From Hominisplanchenecus_A murintestinalis (GTDB lineage Bacteria; Bacillota; Clostridia; Lachnospirales; Lachnospiraceae), in assembly GCF_943193015.1 (NCBI RefSeq), contig NZ_CALPCM010000002.1, positions 1 through 64,000 on the forward strand: DNA of 64,000 nt, read 5' to 3'. The first letter of the stretch is position 1. Each line of letters starts with the position of its first letter. A program made the translations under genes and the position numbers. The notes under the pieces are model-generated. The model did no database searches, was not told the DNA's origin, and worked only from the letters and a program-made list of their open reading frames with translations. Below, in pieces: positions 1-8,097 of the stretch.

Positions 1-92
1 ATTGATTTCACGGGAACTGGTTCAAGGATTTGTAGTATCGAGCATTTTTATATGCTCATGAATAATTCAGGTTTAATATTATAATTATATAT

Positions 93-121
93 TTGACATT
101 TTACAGAATATTATATATAAT
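93..121 (+). promoter_or_regulatory. Sigma-A promoter of the first operon
   Basis: A perfect TTGACA (93-98) and a perfect TATAAT (116-121) are separated by 17 bases in an AT-rich stretch, the consensus of a housekeeping promoter. Transcription would begin near 128 and leave a leader of about 90 bases before the first start codon at 220. It probably drives the three small genes that follow, since I see no terminator between them. Confidence 0.8.
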
Positions 122-219
122 ATAAAAGCAACCAGTATATAGACTGAATTGCAAGTTTTTGTGAGGCAAATATAGTCAATACAAAAATCAATACAATCGT
201 TTACAGGAGCTACTAGTAT

Positions 220-1001
220 ATGAAAAAAAAGTCAAAAAACTGATTCTCTATTTAACTGTATGTATTGGCACTTTAGGCATTCTTATTCTTATGTCAAGTA
301 ACAAAATTGCATCATATCCGGAAATAGATGTGCGTATTCAAAAAATGCTAGATTATATGAAAATAGAAAATTGTAAAATCAAAAGAATAGCAGAATATGA
401 TAGATTGCAGATAGAATTACCTGAAGTTAGCGTCTCAAAAAAAGAAATACAAGAAAGCATTGATGAATTGCTGGATATTTATGGCGAGAAAAACATATCA
501 GAAGATTTTGTTAAGAAAGAATTGGAAATGAATTCTGTTCAAGAATATTATGAAAGCGTAAGAAAGGAACTCACCGCAGGAAAAAGAAATCAGGAATTCA
601 TTTCAGCAAGAAATAAAGCTATGGATTATCTGATAAAAGAGAGCAAGTTTGTACTGGACAAAGAAAGTGTAGCAGAATACTCTGTAGAAATAGTGGATTC
701 GTATGAAACAGAAGCGTATCTTTATGATATGGAGCTGGACAGATATGTTGCAGAGGAACTGCAAATGACAGAAGATGAGTTTTTTGAAGAATGTTATCGT
801 GAAGGAGATGAGCTGATAAAGAATTATTTAATTGTGGGAGCTATTGTAAAGGAAGAAAATCTGGAGGTTACAGAAGCGGATATTAAAGAGCTTAGCGGGG
901 TTTTTGAAAAGGATTTTGATGAATATTCAGAGGAAGAAAAAACATATATCCAATATCAAATCCTGGAAAATAAGGTATATAAAATGTTCATTAAAGAATA
1001 A
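220..1001 (+). CDS. Membrane-anchored or secreted trigger-factor-C-like protein, frameshifted in its signal segment
   Basis: I do not recognise a named gene. The acidic helical body (motifs VSVSKKEIQESIDELL, YLIKESKF, VTEADIKELSG) resembles the C-terminal chaperone domain of trigger factor, so an extracytoplasmic folding or holdase role is an inference. A good start ATG at 220 has AGGAG at 205-209, but that frame stops after seven residues. One more A in the run of eight A at 223-230 would join it to the body and give a typical signal anchor, MKKKVKKLILYLTVCIGTLG, and a protein of 260 residues. As it stands the first in-frame ATG is at 291, after the hydrophobic segment and without a clear ribosome binding site. 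This is a sequencing slip, a real mutation, or phase variation by slippage. Composition is AT-rich compared with the rest of the window. Confidence 0.6.
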
Positions 1002-1086
1002 AACAACAAAGAAGAATGAAATTTGTAATACTGTTTTTATGTCGCTAAAAAAATTTATTAAATACATGCCAGGAGAACGAAAAGTT

Positions 1087-1752
1087 ATGAAAAATTTCAA
1101 ATATACTATAGGTATAGGTGCCTTTCTGGTAATCGCAGGAATATTGTTTCTCTATCATAAAGAAAGTAATACTGGCGGTGAGCGGCTTCAGGAAGTATAC
1201 CGTACACAAAACCATGAAACGGAAGATACGAAGATGGAAACCACCTACAATAGCGGAGAGTTGAATGCAATATGCAGCAGGATTGAAAACAGAACAATCG
1301 TAGAATCCTTTAGTGAAGCGGCAAAGCGAACTGGAGATGAAAATGCAGATAATATTTATGAGGAATGGTATGGAGGAGCATATATTGAGGGGAGCAAGCT
1401 GATTGTCTGTGTTACAGACGAATCTAAAATCTCTGATTTTGACGAGGATATTGTCCAGAATGTTTCTGTGGAGTTTCAAAAGGTAACGTATTCTCTAAAT
1501 GAATTACATGGTTTTCAAGATGATATCGAAAAGAAATATAAGAAGTACTATGCGGAGTATCAAGGAACCGATACTCCAGAATTTGAAGTAGTATCTTCTA
1601 TTGCGGGAATTGGACTCAGTCACAAGGGAAACAACATTGTGATTGATTTTGTCCAGGTGACGCCGAAAAAGGAGGAAGTTTTCAGACACCTCTTCGGAGA
1701 CTATGAGTATATCGAACTAAATCATGTAAGCGATAGAAATTATGATGCGTAA
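1087..1752 (+). CDS. Single-pass membrane protein with a protease-prodomain-like extracellular domain
   Basis: The protein has 221 residues. I chose ATG 1087 because AGGAG at 1071-1075 precedes it; an open frame continues upstream to 904 but overlaps the previous gene without support. Residues 1-24 form a short basic end and a hydrophobic anchor (YTIGIGAFLVIAGILFLY). The outer part contains YEEWYGGAYIEGSKLIVCVT, which looks like the prodomain of alpha-lytic-type serine proteases (YGGAYI...LVV.VTD), but no protease domain follows. Function is unknown; a stand-alone inhibitor or chaperone-like prodomain is only a suggestion. It lies between two other small exported proteins and is probably co-transcribed with them. 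Confidence 0.6.
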   Translation: MKNFKYTIGIGAFLVIAGILFLYHKESNTGGERLQEVYRTQNHETEDTKMETTYNSGELNAICSRIENRTIVESFSEAAKRTGDENADNIYEEWYGGAYIEGSKLIVCVTDESKISDFDEDIVQNVSVEFQKVTYSLNELHGFQDDIEKKYKKYYAEYQGTDTPEFEVVSSIAGIGLSHKGNNIVIDFVQVTPKKEEVFRHLFGDYEYIELNHVSDRNYDA

Positions 1753-1776
1753 TAAATTGAAGGAGAGGCGAAAGTG

Positions 1777-2277
1777 ATGGAAAAAATAAAATTACAAAAA
1801 ATATATCGAGTGGCAGTTCTTATTGGCAGTATCTTTTTTCTGTGCGCCTGTGAAAAGAGCTCTGCGGAAACTGGAAGAATATGTGATTTTATTGAGATAC
1901 AGAAATTTGAAACTGATTTTATTACAGAACCCTGTATTGTCCTGCAATCCAGAGATGATGTTTCATCGCTTGTGAAAACGATGAAAGAAAAACATTATTC
2001 AGAGGAAATGCTTAAGACAGATTTTAAAGAAGAAGCTTTGCTTTTTCTCACAATTTGCAGAGGAATTGACGAGGCGAGCGCCATAGAATCCGTGAAGCTG
2101 GTCAAAGACGGGCAAGGTAATCTAAAAGGACAGATTCAGATAAAACTGACAGCGCTTCAGGAAACCACGAGACTGGCAGCATGTTATGAAAATGCCATCC
2201 TTCGTTTGCCCAAAGAAGATGCGGACGCAGCAGCGTCTTTTGAAATCATATATGTTTCTGAAGCATGGAAAGAATAG
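1777..2277 (+). CDS. Small lipoprotein of unknown function
   Basis: The protein has 166 residues and begins MEKIKLQKIYRVAVLIG, followed by FFLCAC, which fits a lipobox (L-C-A-C) with the lipidated Cys near residue 26. ATG 1777 is preferred over the adjacent GTG 1774 because of its distance from GGAGAGG at 1762-1768. The mature part of about 140 residues is a mixed alpha/beta domain (SRDDVSSLVKTMKEKHYSEE, DFKEEALLFLTI) that I cannot assign. It ends the three-gene group, and two hairpins follow it. AT-rich codon use matches its two neighbours and differs from the rest of the window, which suggests that the group was acquired together. Confidence 0.6.
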   Translation: MEKIKLQKIYRVAVLIGSIFFLCACEKSSAETGRICDFIEIQKFETDFITEPCIVLQSRDDVSSLVKTMKEKHYSEEMLKTDFKEEALLFLTICRGIDEASAIESVKLVKDGQGNLKGQIQIKLTALQETTRLAACYENAILRLPKEDADAAASFEIIYVSEAWKE

Positions 2278-2304
2278 CATCGTACATGATAAAAGTATTT
2301 TTTC

Positions 2305-2324
2305 AGTACAAAATAGTCTGTACT
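2305..2324 (+). terminator. Short hairpin after the lipoprotein gene
   Basis: AGTACA (2305-2310) and TGTACT (2319-2324) form a six-base stem with an eight-base loop, followed by a short T run. It is weak on its own but sits just downstream of the stop at 2277 and immediately before the stronger hairpin at 2339. Confidence 0.35.
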
Positions 2325-2338
2325 TTTGATAAAAAATC

Positions 2339-2388
2339 ACTCCTTTTTAGCAAGAATAAAGCTATGACACTTCTTACTAAAAAGGAGT
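2339..2388 (+). terminator. Rho-independent terminator of the first operon, possibly bidirectional
   Basis: ACTCCTTTTTAG (2339-2350) and CTAAAAAGGAGT (2377-2388) are perfect inverted repeats of 12 bases. The stem extends inward with AAGAA/TTCTT. TATTTTTC follows on the plus strand, and a run of A precedes it, giving T on the minus strand. It separates the plus-strand operon from the convergent DUF3788 remnant. Confidence 0.7.
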
Positions 2389-2446
2389 ATTTTTCGTCGC
2401 ATATGCAACAGCTGACCACATCTGCTACAGAGAGACTATACAATTT

Positions 2447-2716
2447 TCAAGACGCCCTTATACTCAGAATCTTCTTCACATCATCATACTTTTTGTCATA
2501 GTCCTCCATCTCTATCATCAACCACTTTTGCCCATTTCCTTCTTTGGTTGTTTGATAAATCTGCTGTATTTCATCACAAAAAGAGGACAGCTCTCTCTCA
2601 AACTCTTCTTTTTCCTTTTTGCCAATGACAACCATGACGGCAAAATAATTTTCTCTTGGATAAACTGTGCATAAGGCTCTGCCGCCTGTCTTGTTTTTAT
2701 TCTGAAAGCTCTCCGT
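2447..2716 (-). pseudogene. DUF3788 family protein, N-terminally truncated remnant
   Basis: Reading the minus strand from an in-frame stop near 2717, the frame encodes about 88 residues including RALCTVYPRENYFAVMVVIG, KEGNGQKWLMIEM and YDDVKKILSIR, which I recognise as the C-terminal half of DUF3788 proteins. These are normally about 130-150 residues and carry an N-terminal part that is absent here. The only in-frame ATG (2635) lies inside the conserved core, so the fragment is probably not translated. Its broken 5' side coincides with the end of the AAA/PD-(D/E)XK gene (stop at 2697), suggesting that arrival of that gene, or a deletion, removed the N-terminus. Confidence 0.6.
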
Positions 2717-4406
2717 CTATCAGTACTTCTTTTCCCCGAAACGCAAACCCGTATTTCCGTATCCGCTCATGAGGGATTCCTTTTGCGCGCAGCGCTGCGG
2801 CATAATCTTTCTCTTCTATCTGTTTCAATGCCGCCTGCACAGTGTCTTGAAGGTTCTCTTCTTTTCCGGGCTGATGTACTTTAAATTCCAGTATGAACGC
2901 ATCATCTTCTGCACGCAAGGGTTCCAGCATCACATCATATCTCCCGAACCCGCTTTCCCGGTTTGAAGTCAGTACATAGCGCCCGGCCATATCCACCATC
3001 AGCCCGAGGACAAAGCCATGATAAAATCTTTCCGGCTCCTGCCGGGATGGGTTTTTTCCTGTATCAAAAGAGCTGAACGTCACGGAAGCTACCGTATTCA
3101 TGTAATCATTCATCGCATATATGTCTCCGAGAAGCAGCGCCTTAATAAAATCATTGTACGCTGAAGAAACGCTCCCAAACCACCCGCGGATTATGCTGCG
3201 GAACATCCCCCTTACTTCAAAATTGGTCAATTCCAGCTCATATTCTTCCTTCCACTCCCCATTCTCTGTTATGTGGGCGTTAAACTTCTTTACTTTCAGA
3301 TACCCGGTTGCAAGCAGGAAGCTCCAGATTGCCTGTTCACTGCTGTCCAACTGGCTGTAAACAATCTGCTCGTCTATTTCTGCACATAAAGTCCCGCCCC
3401 GTATCAAATCCTCAAAAATCTTCTTGATACCCTTTCCACCTTCACGGATTAGTTTCCCCACCAGGCTGTTGGAGCTGGTGTTTGCCCAGTATGCCGCCAG
3501 TTTCTTCTTATCTAGATAATTTAGGATCGACCAAGGGTTATAAATATCTGTAGTTGTTCCAAAAGTAAACCCATCATACCAACTTTTTACTTCCTCTTTC
3601 CTGTCAGACAAACTATACTCCTCCAGAGCTGAAAATACTTCTTCTTCTGTGAACCCAAAGCTATCTGCGTATTCATCCGAAGTAGTCGTCACCACATTCA
3701 GATTATTCAAATCCGAAAAGATAGACTCCTTACTTACCCGGGTAATCCCCGTCATAAGCGCACGCTCCAGATAAGGATTCGTTTTAAACGTAGAATTGAA
3801 AAGCCCCCGGATAAACTCAGACATCTCTTCCCAGTATCCGCCTACATACGCTTCCTGCATGGGCGTATCATATTCATCCAGGAGGATAATGACCTTTTTC
3901 CCCCCACAATAAGAACTCATATAACCCGATAAATTTTTCAGGGATGCCGCCGCTGTGGAGCTTTCCATATTCTTCGACACTTCCTCGAAGTTCTTTTTCT
4001 CCTTTTCATTTAAAACATTCCCCTCCAGAAGAAAGTCATATTTATTGTATAATTCCTCGATAATCATACAGATTCTTTTCCGGGCCTGTTCAAAAGAAGT
4101 CTCCTTCACATCCGCAAAGCTGATAAAAAGTACAGGATACGTCCCCTGCAGCTTCCTGTACTTTTCATCTTCCCATACAGCAAGCCCCTCGAACAAATCG
4201 TCCCGCTCGGCGTAATCCACGGAGAAGAACTGCTCCGTCATACTCATATTTAACGTCTTTCCGAAACGTCTCGGGCGGGCAATCAGCGTCACGTCATCCT
4301 CCGCTTCCCACCACTCGCGGATAAATTTTGTCTTATCTATATAGAAAACGTTCCTTGTCCTCATCCTTTCGAAATCCTGCCGCCCGATACTGATTGTCCT
4401 TGCCAT
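2697..4406 (-). CDS. AAA-ATPase-like protein with C-terminal PD-(D/E)XK nuclease domain
   Basis: The protein has 569 residues. The N-terminal half is an AAA-ATPase_like domain (PF09820 type): FYIDKTKFIREWW, a Walker A variant ARPRRFGKTLNMS near residue 45, Walker B KVIILLDEYDTP near residue 170, and sensor MTGITRVSKES. The C-terminal third has FGRYDVMLEP and ILEFKV, the D...ExK signature of the PD-(D/E)XK nuclease domain found in this family. These proteins are common, often in many copies, in gut Clostridia and Bacteroidetes, and their cellular role is unknown; a selfish or mobile nature has been suspected but is not shown here. ATG 4406 follows a G-rich site. Its 3' end runs into the DUF3788 remnant. 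Confidence 0.85.
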   Translation of the reverse strand: MARTISIGRQDFERMRTRNVFYIDKTKFIREWWEAEDDVTLIARPRRFGKTLNMSMTEQFFSVDYAERDDLFEGLAVWEDEKYRKLQGTYPVLFISFADVKETSFEQARKRICMIIEELYNKYDFLLEGNVLNEKEKKNFEEVSKNMESSTAAASLKNLSGYMSSYCGGKKVIILLDEYDTPMQEAYVGGYWEEMSEFIRGLFNSTFKTNPYLERALMTGITRVSKESIFSDLNNLNVVTTTSDEYADSFGFTEEEVFSALEEYSLSDRKEEVKSWYDGFTFGTTTDIYNPWSILNYLDKKKLAAYWANTSSNSLVGKLIREGGKGIKKIFEDLIRGGTLCAEIDEQIVYSQLDSSEQAIWSFLLATGYLKVKKFNAHITENGEWKEEYELELTNFEVRGMFRSIIRGWFGSVSSAYNDFIKALLLGDIYAMNDYMNTVASVTFSSFDTGKNPSRQEPERFYHGFVLGLMVDMAGRYVLTSNRESGFGRYDVMLEPLRAEDDAFILEFKVHQPGKEENLQDTVQAALKQIEEKDYAAALRAKGIPHERIRKYGFAFRGKEVLIDGELSE

Positions 4407-4516
4407 AGAAGCGCCCCCTCTCTTCCGTTTCTTTTTCCTGCTGTCTTAGACTGCTTCTATTATACCCAATCAGCATATTCTTTTCCACATAGAATCTAAA
4501 CTTTTTTGATTTCCCG

Positions 4517-4539
4517 GTAACAGTTCAGCCTTCGGCTTC
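4517..4539. repeat. Solo end of the MITE-like element
   Basis: The 23 bases starting GTAACAGTTCAGCC match one end of the element seen complete at 47862-47991, up to the internal GGCTTC, and then diverge. This is either a truncated copy or a solo end. It lies between the KDG kinase stop and the ATPase gene and contains a short hairpin AGCC-TTCG-GGCT-like fold. Confidence 0.55.
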
Positions 4540-4559
4540 CTTCCCCGGAGGTTTCTTTT

Positions 4560-5657
4560 CTACCGCTGCACTCTCGCCCCCGCGCCGCCCATGACAGCTT
4601 CCACTTCTTTCTTTACCGCCATCGTCGTATCGCCGGGCGTAGTCATGGCAAGCGCGCCGTGCGCCGCGCCATAGTTTACCGCCTGTTCCGCGTCTCCCGT
4701 CATCAGCAGCCCGTAAATCAGTCCCGAAGCAAAGGAATCTCCTCCGCCCACGCGATCCATGATTTCCAGCCCTTTGTAGTCCCGCGCTTTGTATATCTGT
4801 CCGTCTGCCCAGCAGATGGCGCTCCAGTCGTTGACTGTAGCGGTCTTTACCTCGCGGAGCGTCGTCGCTACTGCCTTGAAATTGGGATAGGTTTTTGCCG
4901 CCTGGTTTATCATCTTTTTATATCCCTCCAGGTTCAACGCTTTGAGTTCGGCATCGTTGCCTTCAATCTCAAATCCCAGACACGCGGTGAAATCTTCTTC
5001 ATTTCCTATCATGACGTCCACATATTTTGCAATTTCTTTGTTTACCTCCTGTGCCTTCGCCTTTCCGCCAATTGCGCTCCACATAGACGGACGGTAGTTC
5101 AAATCATAGGAAACGATTGTACCATACTTCTTTGCAGTCTTAATCGCCGCCAAAACCGTTTCGCAAGACTGCTCTGACAAAGCCGCATAGATTCCTCCCG
5201 TATGAAGCCACCGCACACCCATTTTACCAAAAATATAGTCAAAATCGAAATCTCCGGGAACTGCTTTAGAAACCGCCGTATTTGCCCTGTCAGAACACCC
5301 CACCGCTCCGCGGATACCGAATCCCCTCTCTGTAAAATTCAGCCCATTCCGGCAGACGCGCCCAATTCCATCTGTTTCCATCCAACGGATCAGTGAGGTA
5401 TCCACGCCCCCTTGAAGCATCAAGTCCTCCAGCAGCATTCCCACCTCATTTCCGGCAAGCGCTGTAAGCACAGCCGTCCGCATCCCAAAGCATTTTCTCA
5501 GACCCCGGATAACGTTATACTCCCCGCCTCCTTCCCATACGCGGAAGGAACGGGCAGTGCGGATTCTGCCCTCGCCCGGATCGAGACGGAGCATAACTTC
5601 TCCCAGAGATACCGCATCATATTTGCACTCGTCTGCAGGCCTTACATCCAGATTCAT
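4560..5657 (-). CDS. kdgK: 2-keto-3-deoxygluconate kinase (PfkB family)
   Basis: The protein has 365 residues. It phosphorylates 2-keto-3-deoxygluconate (KDG) with ATP to KDPG in the cytoplasm. PfkB features are visible: WEGGGEYNVIRGLRK near residue 45 for substrate binding, IVSYDLNYRP mid-protein, and the C-terminal RVGGGDSFASGLIYG with the catalytic Asp and anion hole. Its start overlaps the stop of the aldolase gene by four bases (ATGA), so the two are translationally coupled. Context (aldolase, dehydratase, GntP permease) supports KDG as substrate over fructose or ribose. The length is slightly above the usual 310-345 residues. Confidence 0.85.
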   Translation of the reverse strand: MNLDVRPADECKYDAVSLGEVMLRLDPGEGRIRTARSFRVWEGGGEYNVIRGLRKCFGMRTAVLTALAGNEVGMLLEDLMLQGGVDTSLIRWMETDGIGRVCRNGLNFTERGFGIRGAVGCSDRANTAVSKAVPGDFDFDYIFGKMGVRWLHTGGIYAALSEQSCETVLAAIKTAKKYGTIVSYDLNYRPSMWSAIGGKAKAQEVNKEIAKYVDVMIGNEEDFTACLGFEIEGNDAELKALNLEGYKKMINQAAKTYPNFKAVATTLREVKTATVNDWSAICWADGQIYKARDYKGLEIMDRVGGGDSFASGLIYGLLMTGDAEQAVNYGAAHGALAMTTPGDTTMAVKKEVEAVMGGAGARVQR

Positions 5658-6313
5658 AGCTCTCCTCCTTTGGCTCCTCGGATTTTGGCTGCCAGCTTCA
5701 CTGCCTCGGTGGCAAGCCGTTTGATTTCATCAAATTTTCCCTCTTCAATCAAGTTTCCTTTCACCATCCAGCTCCCTCCACAGGCAATAACCGAACTGCA
5801 TCCCAGATACTTTTCCAAATTCTCAGGCGCGATACCGCCTGTAGGAATAAAGTGTAACCCCGTATAAGGTGCAGACAACGCCTTGATAGCCGCCGCCCCT
5901 CCAAACGATTCCGCCGGGAAAAACTTTACTGCCTGCATCCCTCTTTTGACCGCCTGTGCTGCTTCGGAAGGCGTAACACAGCCCGGAAATACCGGGATTT
6001 CTCTCCCAAGGCAGTAGTCCACGACTTCCGCGTCAAACCCCGGGCTTACGATAAACTTCGCTCCCGCTCCTGTTGCAGCGTCCACCTGCTGCCTGGAGAG
6101 CACAGTTCCCGCCCCCACCAGCATATCCGGGAACTTCTCTGCCATGATATGAATCCCCTCCTGCGCTGCCACCGTGCGGAACGTGATTTCCGCACAGGGC
6201 AGCCCTCCGTCGCACAGCGCTTCTGCTAAGGGTTCTGCGTCCTTTGCCCGCTGCAGGACAACCACCGGGACAACGCCCCATTCTCTTATTTTATCTGCTA
6301 TTGATAGGCTCAT
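5654..6313 (-). CDS. eda: KDPG aldolase (2-dehydro-3-deoxyphosphogluconate aldolase)
   Basis: The protein has 219 residues and cleaves KDPG to pyruvate and glyceraldehyde 3-phosphate. Class I aldolase signatures are clear: catalytic Glu in AEITFRT, the Schiff-base Lys in AVKFFPAES, and phosphate-binding IPTGGI. I chose ATG 6313 (MSLSIADKIREWG): an AGGAAAGG site lies upstream, and a TTG 24 bases further up would add an untypical tail. ATG 6313 lies one base past the dehydratase stop (6315-6317), and its own stop overlaps the kinase start, which is tight operon packing. Confidence 0.9.
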   Translation of the reverse strand: MSLSIADKIREWGVVPVVVLQRAKDAEPLAEALCDGGLPCAEITFRTVAAQEGIHIMAEKFPDMLVGAGTVLSRQQVDAATGAGAKFIVSPGFDAEVVDYCLGREIPVFPGCVTPSEAAQAVKRGMQAVKFFPAESFGGAAAIKALSAPYTGLHFIPTGGIAPENLEKYLGCSSVIACGGSWMVKGNLIEEGKFDEIKRLATEAVKLAAKIRGAKGGEL

Positions 6314-6314
6314 A

Positions 6315-8078
6315 TTATCTGCTATTCCTTTCCTCAAATTCCAGGTATGCCCCCTTCATAGGACTGGCTGCATGTTCGCTGAACAGGCGCAGCACACCGC
6401 TCTTATACTTAGGCTCCCTTGGCCTCCAACACTTCCTCCGTTCCTCCAGAACCTTCTCCACCTCTTCCGGCGTCATCTGCTCTCCATGAATGCCAATGAT
6501 ATTCAGCTTTCTCCCAAACACATCTATTTCAATCAAATCGTCCTCTTCCACCAGTGCAATCGGCCCTCCGTCCAGAGCCTCCGGGCTGCAGTGGCCGATA
6601 ACCGGACCCGTAGACGCGCCTGAAAATCTTCCATCTGTAATCAATGCAATACTTTTTCCCAGCTCCTGATCACTGCTGATTGCTTCCGAGGTGTAGAACA
6701 TCTCCGGCATTCCACTAGCTTTCGGCCCTTCATACCGGATAAACACCGCGTCCCCTTTCTGAACCTTATGGTGAAGCACTGCGTCCAGGCATTCTTCCTC
6801 ACTGTCAAATGGTTTCGCCCGGAGAACTGCCTGAAACATTTCCCTCGGACATGCCGTATGCTTAATCACCGCTCCCTCCGGAGCCAGGTTTCCCCGCAGC
6901 ACGGCAATGCTTCCATCCGTACCAATCGCTTTCTCATAAGGCCGTATGACGTCCTCTTTTTTAATAGAAACACCGTATCTCTCACCAAATTTCTGAAGCC
7001 ATTCCCCGCACCTGTCATAAAATCCATCTTTCCTCAGCCTTTCCAGGTTTTCTCCCAGCGTGCGCCCGGTAACCGTCTTTGCCTCCAGATGAAGGTGCTG
7101 TTTAATTTCTTCCATAATCGCCGGAACTCCGCCTGCGTAATAGAAACACTCTGCCGGCCAGTGCCCCGCGGGACGTATATTTAGCAGATACCTGGCATTC
7201 CGGTGAAGCCTGTCAAACGTATCCCCTGTAATCTCCAGCCCAAACTCATACGCTACTGCCGGGATATGGAGAAGGCAGTTCGTACTTCCCGAAATCGCGG
7301 CATGGACGAGTATCGCATTTTCGAAACTGTCCATCGTAACGATATCCCCCGGGCGCATCCCCGGCGTCTGTGCCAGTTTCACGGCCAGTTCCCCCGCCTG
7401 CCGTGCATAAGTGAGCAAATCCGGGCTTTCAGCCGGCATTAGCGCGCTCCCCGGAAGCGCCAGCCCCAGAGCCTCTGCCATAATCTGCATCGTAGAAGCC
7501 GTTCCGATAAAAGAACAGGCGCCGCTTCCCGGACATGCATTACATTTTGCCCAGTTTAGCTTTTCCTCATTAATTTCCCCCCTCTGATGCCTCGCACTGT
7601 ACATCCCCAGCTGCTCCAAAGTCAGCATTTCAGGTCCCGCATTCATCGTCCCGCCCGGAACTACGACGGAAGGAATATTTACCCTCGCCAGCCCCATCAG
7701 GTTTCCCGGCATTCCTTTATCGCAGCTTGCCAGATATACTCCCGCATCGAACGGCGTGGCATTTGCGTGGATTTCAATCATATTTGCAATCATCTCACGG
7801 CTTGCCAGACTATAATTGATACCGTCCGTCCCCTGGCTTTCCCCGTCGCAGATATCAGTGCAGAAATACCTGGCTCCATATCCTCCCGCCTGTTCTACGC
7901 CTTTGCGCACCTCCTTTACCAGCAGATCCAGATGCCTGCTGCCCGGATGGCTGTCTCCAAAGGTGCTCTCTATCAATACTTGAGGCTTCTCCAAATCCTC
8001 CAGGCGCCACCCTGTCCCAATGCGCAGCGGGTCCAGCTCCGGCGCCAGCTTACGCATTTTCTGGCTTACTAATTCCAT
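6315..8078 (-). CDS. IlvD/Edd family sugar-acid dehydratase, probably gluconate dehydratase
   Basis: The protein has 587 residues and is a Fe-S dehydratase converting an aldonic acid to its 2-keto-3-deoxy form. The cluster Cys positions are present in CTDICDGESQG, ASCDKGMPGNLMG and NACPGSGACSFIGTA, and TDGRFSGAS is conserved. IlvD, phosphogluconate dehydratase and sugar-acid dehydratases share this fold. The neighbourhood decides: no valine/isoleucine genes are present, but a GntP permease lies upstream and a KDG kinase downstream, so the substrate is likely unphosphorylated gluconate (or xylonate/galactonate). ATG 8078 has AGGAGAG at good spacing; an in-frame ATG at 8108 overlaps the permease gene and lacks a site. 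Confidence 0.8.
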   Translation of the reverse strand: MELVSQKMRKLAPELDPLRIGTGWRLEDLEKPQVLIESTFGDSHPGSRHLDLLVKEVRKGVEQAGGYGARYFCTDICDGESQGTDGINYSLASREMIANMIEIHANATPFDAGVYLASCDKGMPGNLMGLARVNIPSVVVPGGTMNAGPEMLTLEQLGMYSARHQRGEINEEKLNWAKCNACPGSGACSFIGTASTMQIMAEALGLALPGSALMPAESPDLLTYARQAGELAVKLAQTPGMRPGDIVTMDSFENAILVHAAISGSTNCLLHIPAVAYEFGLEITGDTFDRLHRNARYLLNIRPAGHWPAECFYYAGGVPAIMEEIKQHLHLEAKTVTGRTLGENLERLRKDGFYDRCGEWLQKFGERYGVSIKKEDVIRPYEKAIGTDGSIAVLRGNLAPEGAVIKHTACPREMFQAVLRAKPFDSEEECLDAVLHHKVQKGDAVFIRYEGPKASGMPEMFYTSEAISSDQELGKSIALITDGRFSGASTGPVIGHCSPEALDGGPIALVEEDDLIEIDVFGRKLNIIGIHGEQMTPEEVEKVLEERRKCWRPREPKYKSGVLRLFSEHAASPMKGAYLEFEERNSR

Positions 8079-8097
8079 AAAACTCTCCTTTCTGCAG

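Noticed and set aside
904..1086. N-terminal extension of the prodomain-like protein
   Set aside because: It overlaps the previous gene, lacks a ribosome binding site and would bury the membrane anchor inside the protein.
1045..1479. 144-residue frame on the minus strand
   Set aside because: Lies entirely antisense to the prodomain-like gene, has no ribosome binding site and no recognisable domain.
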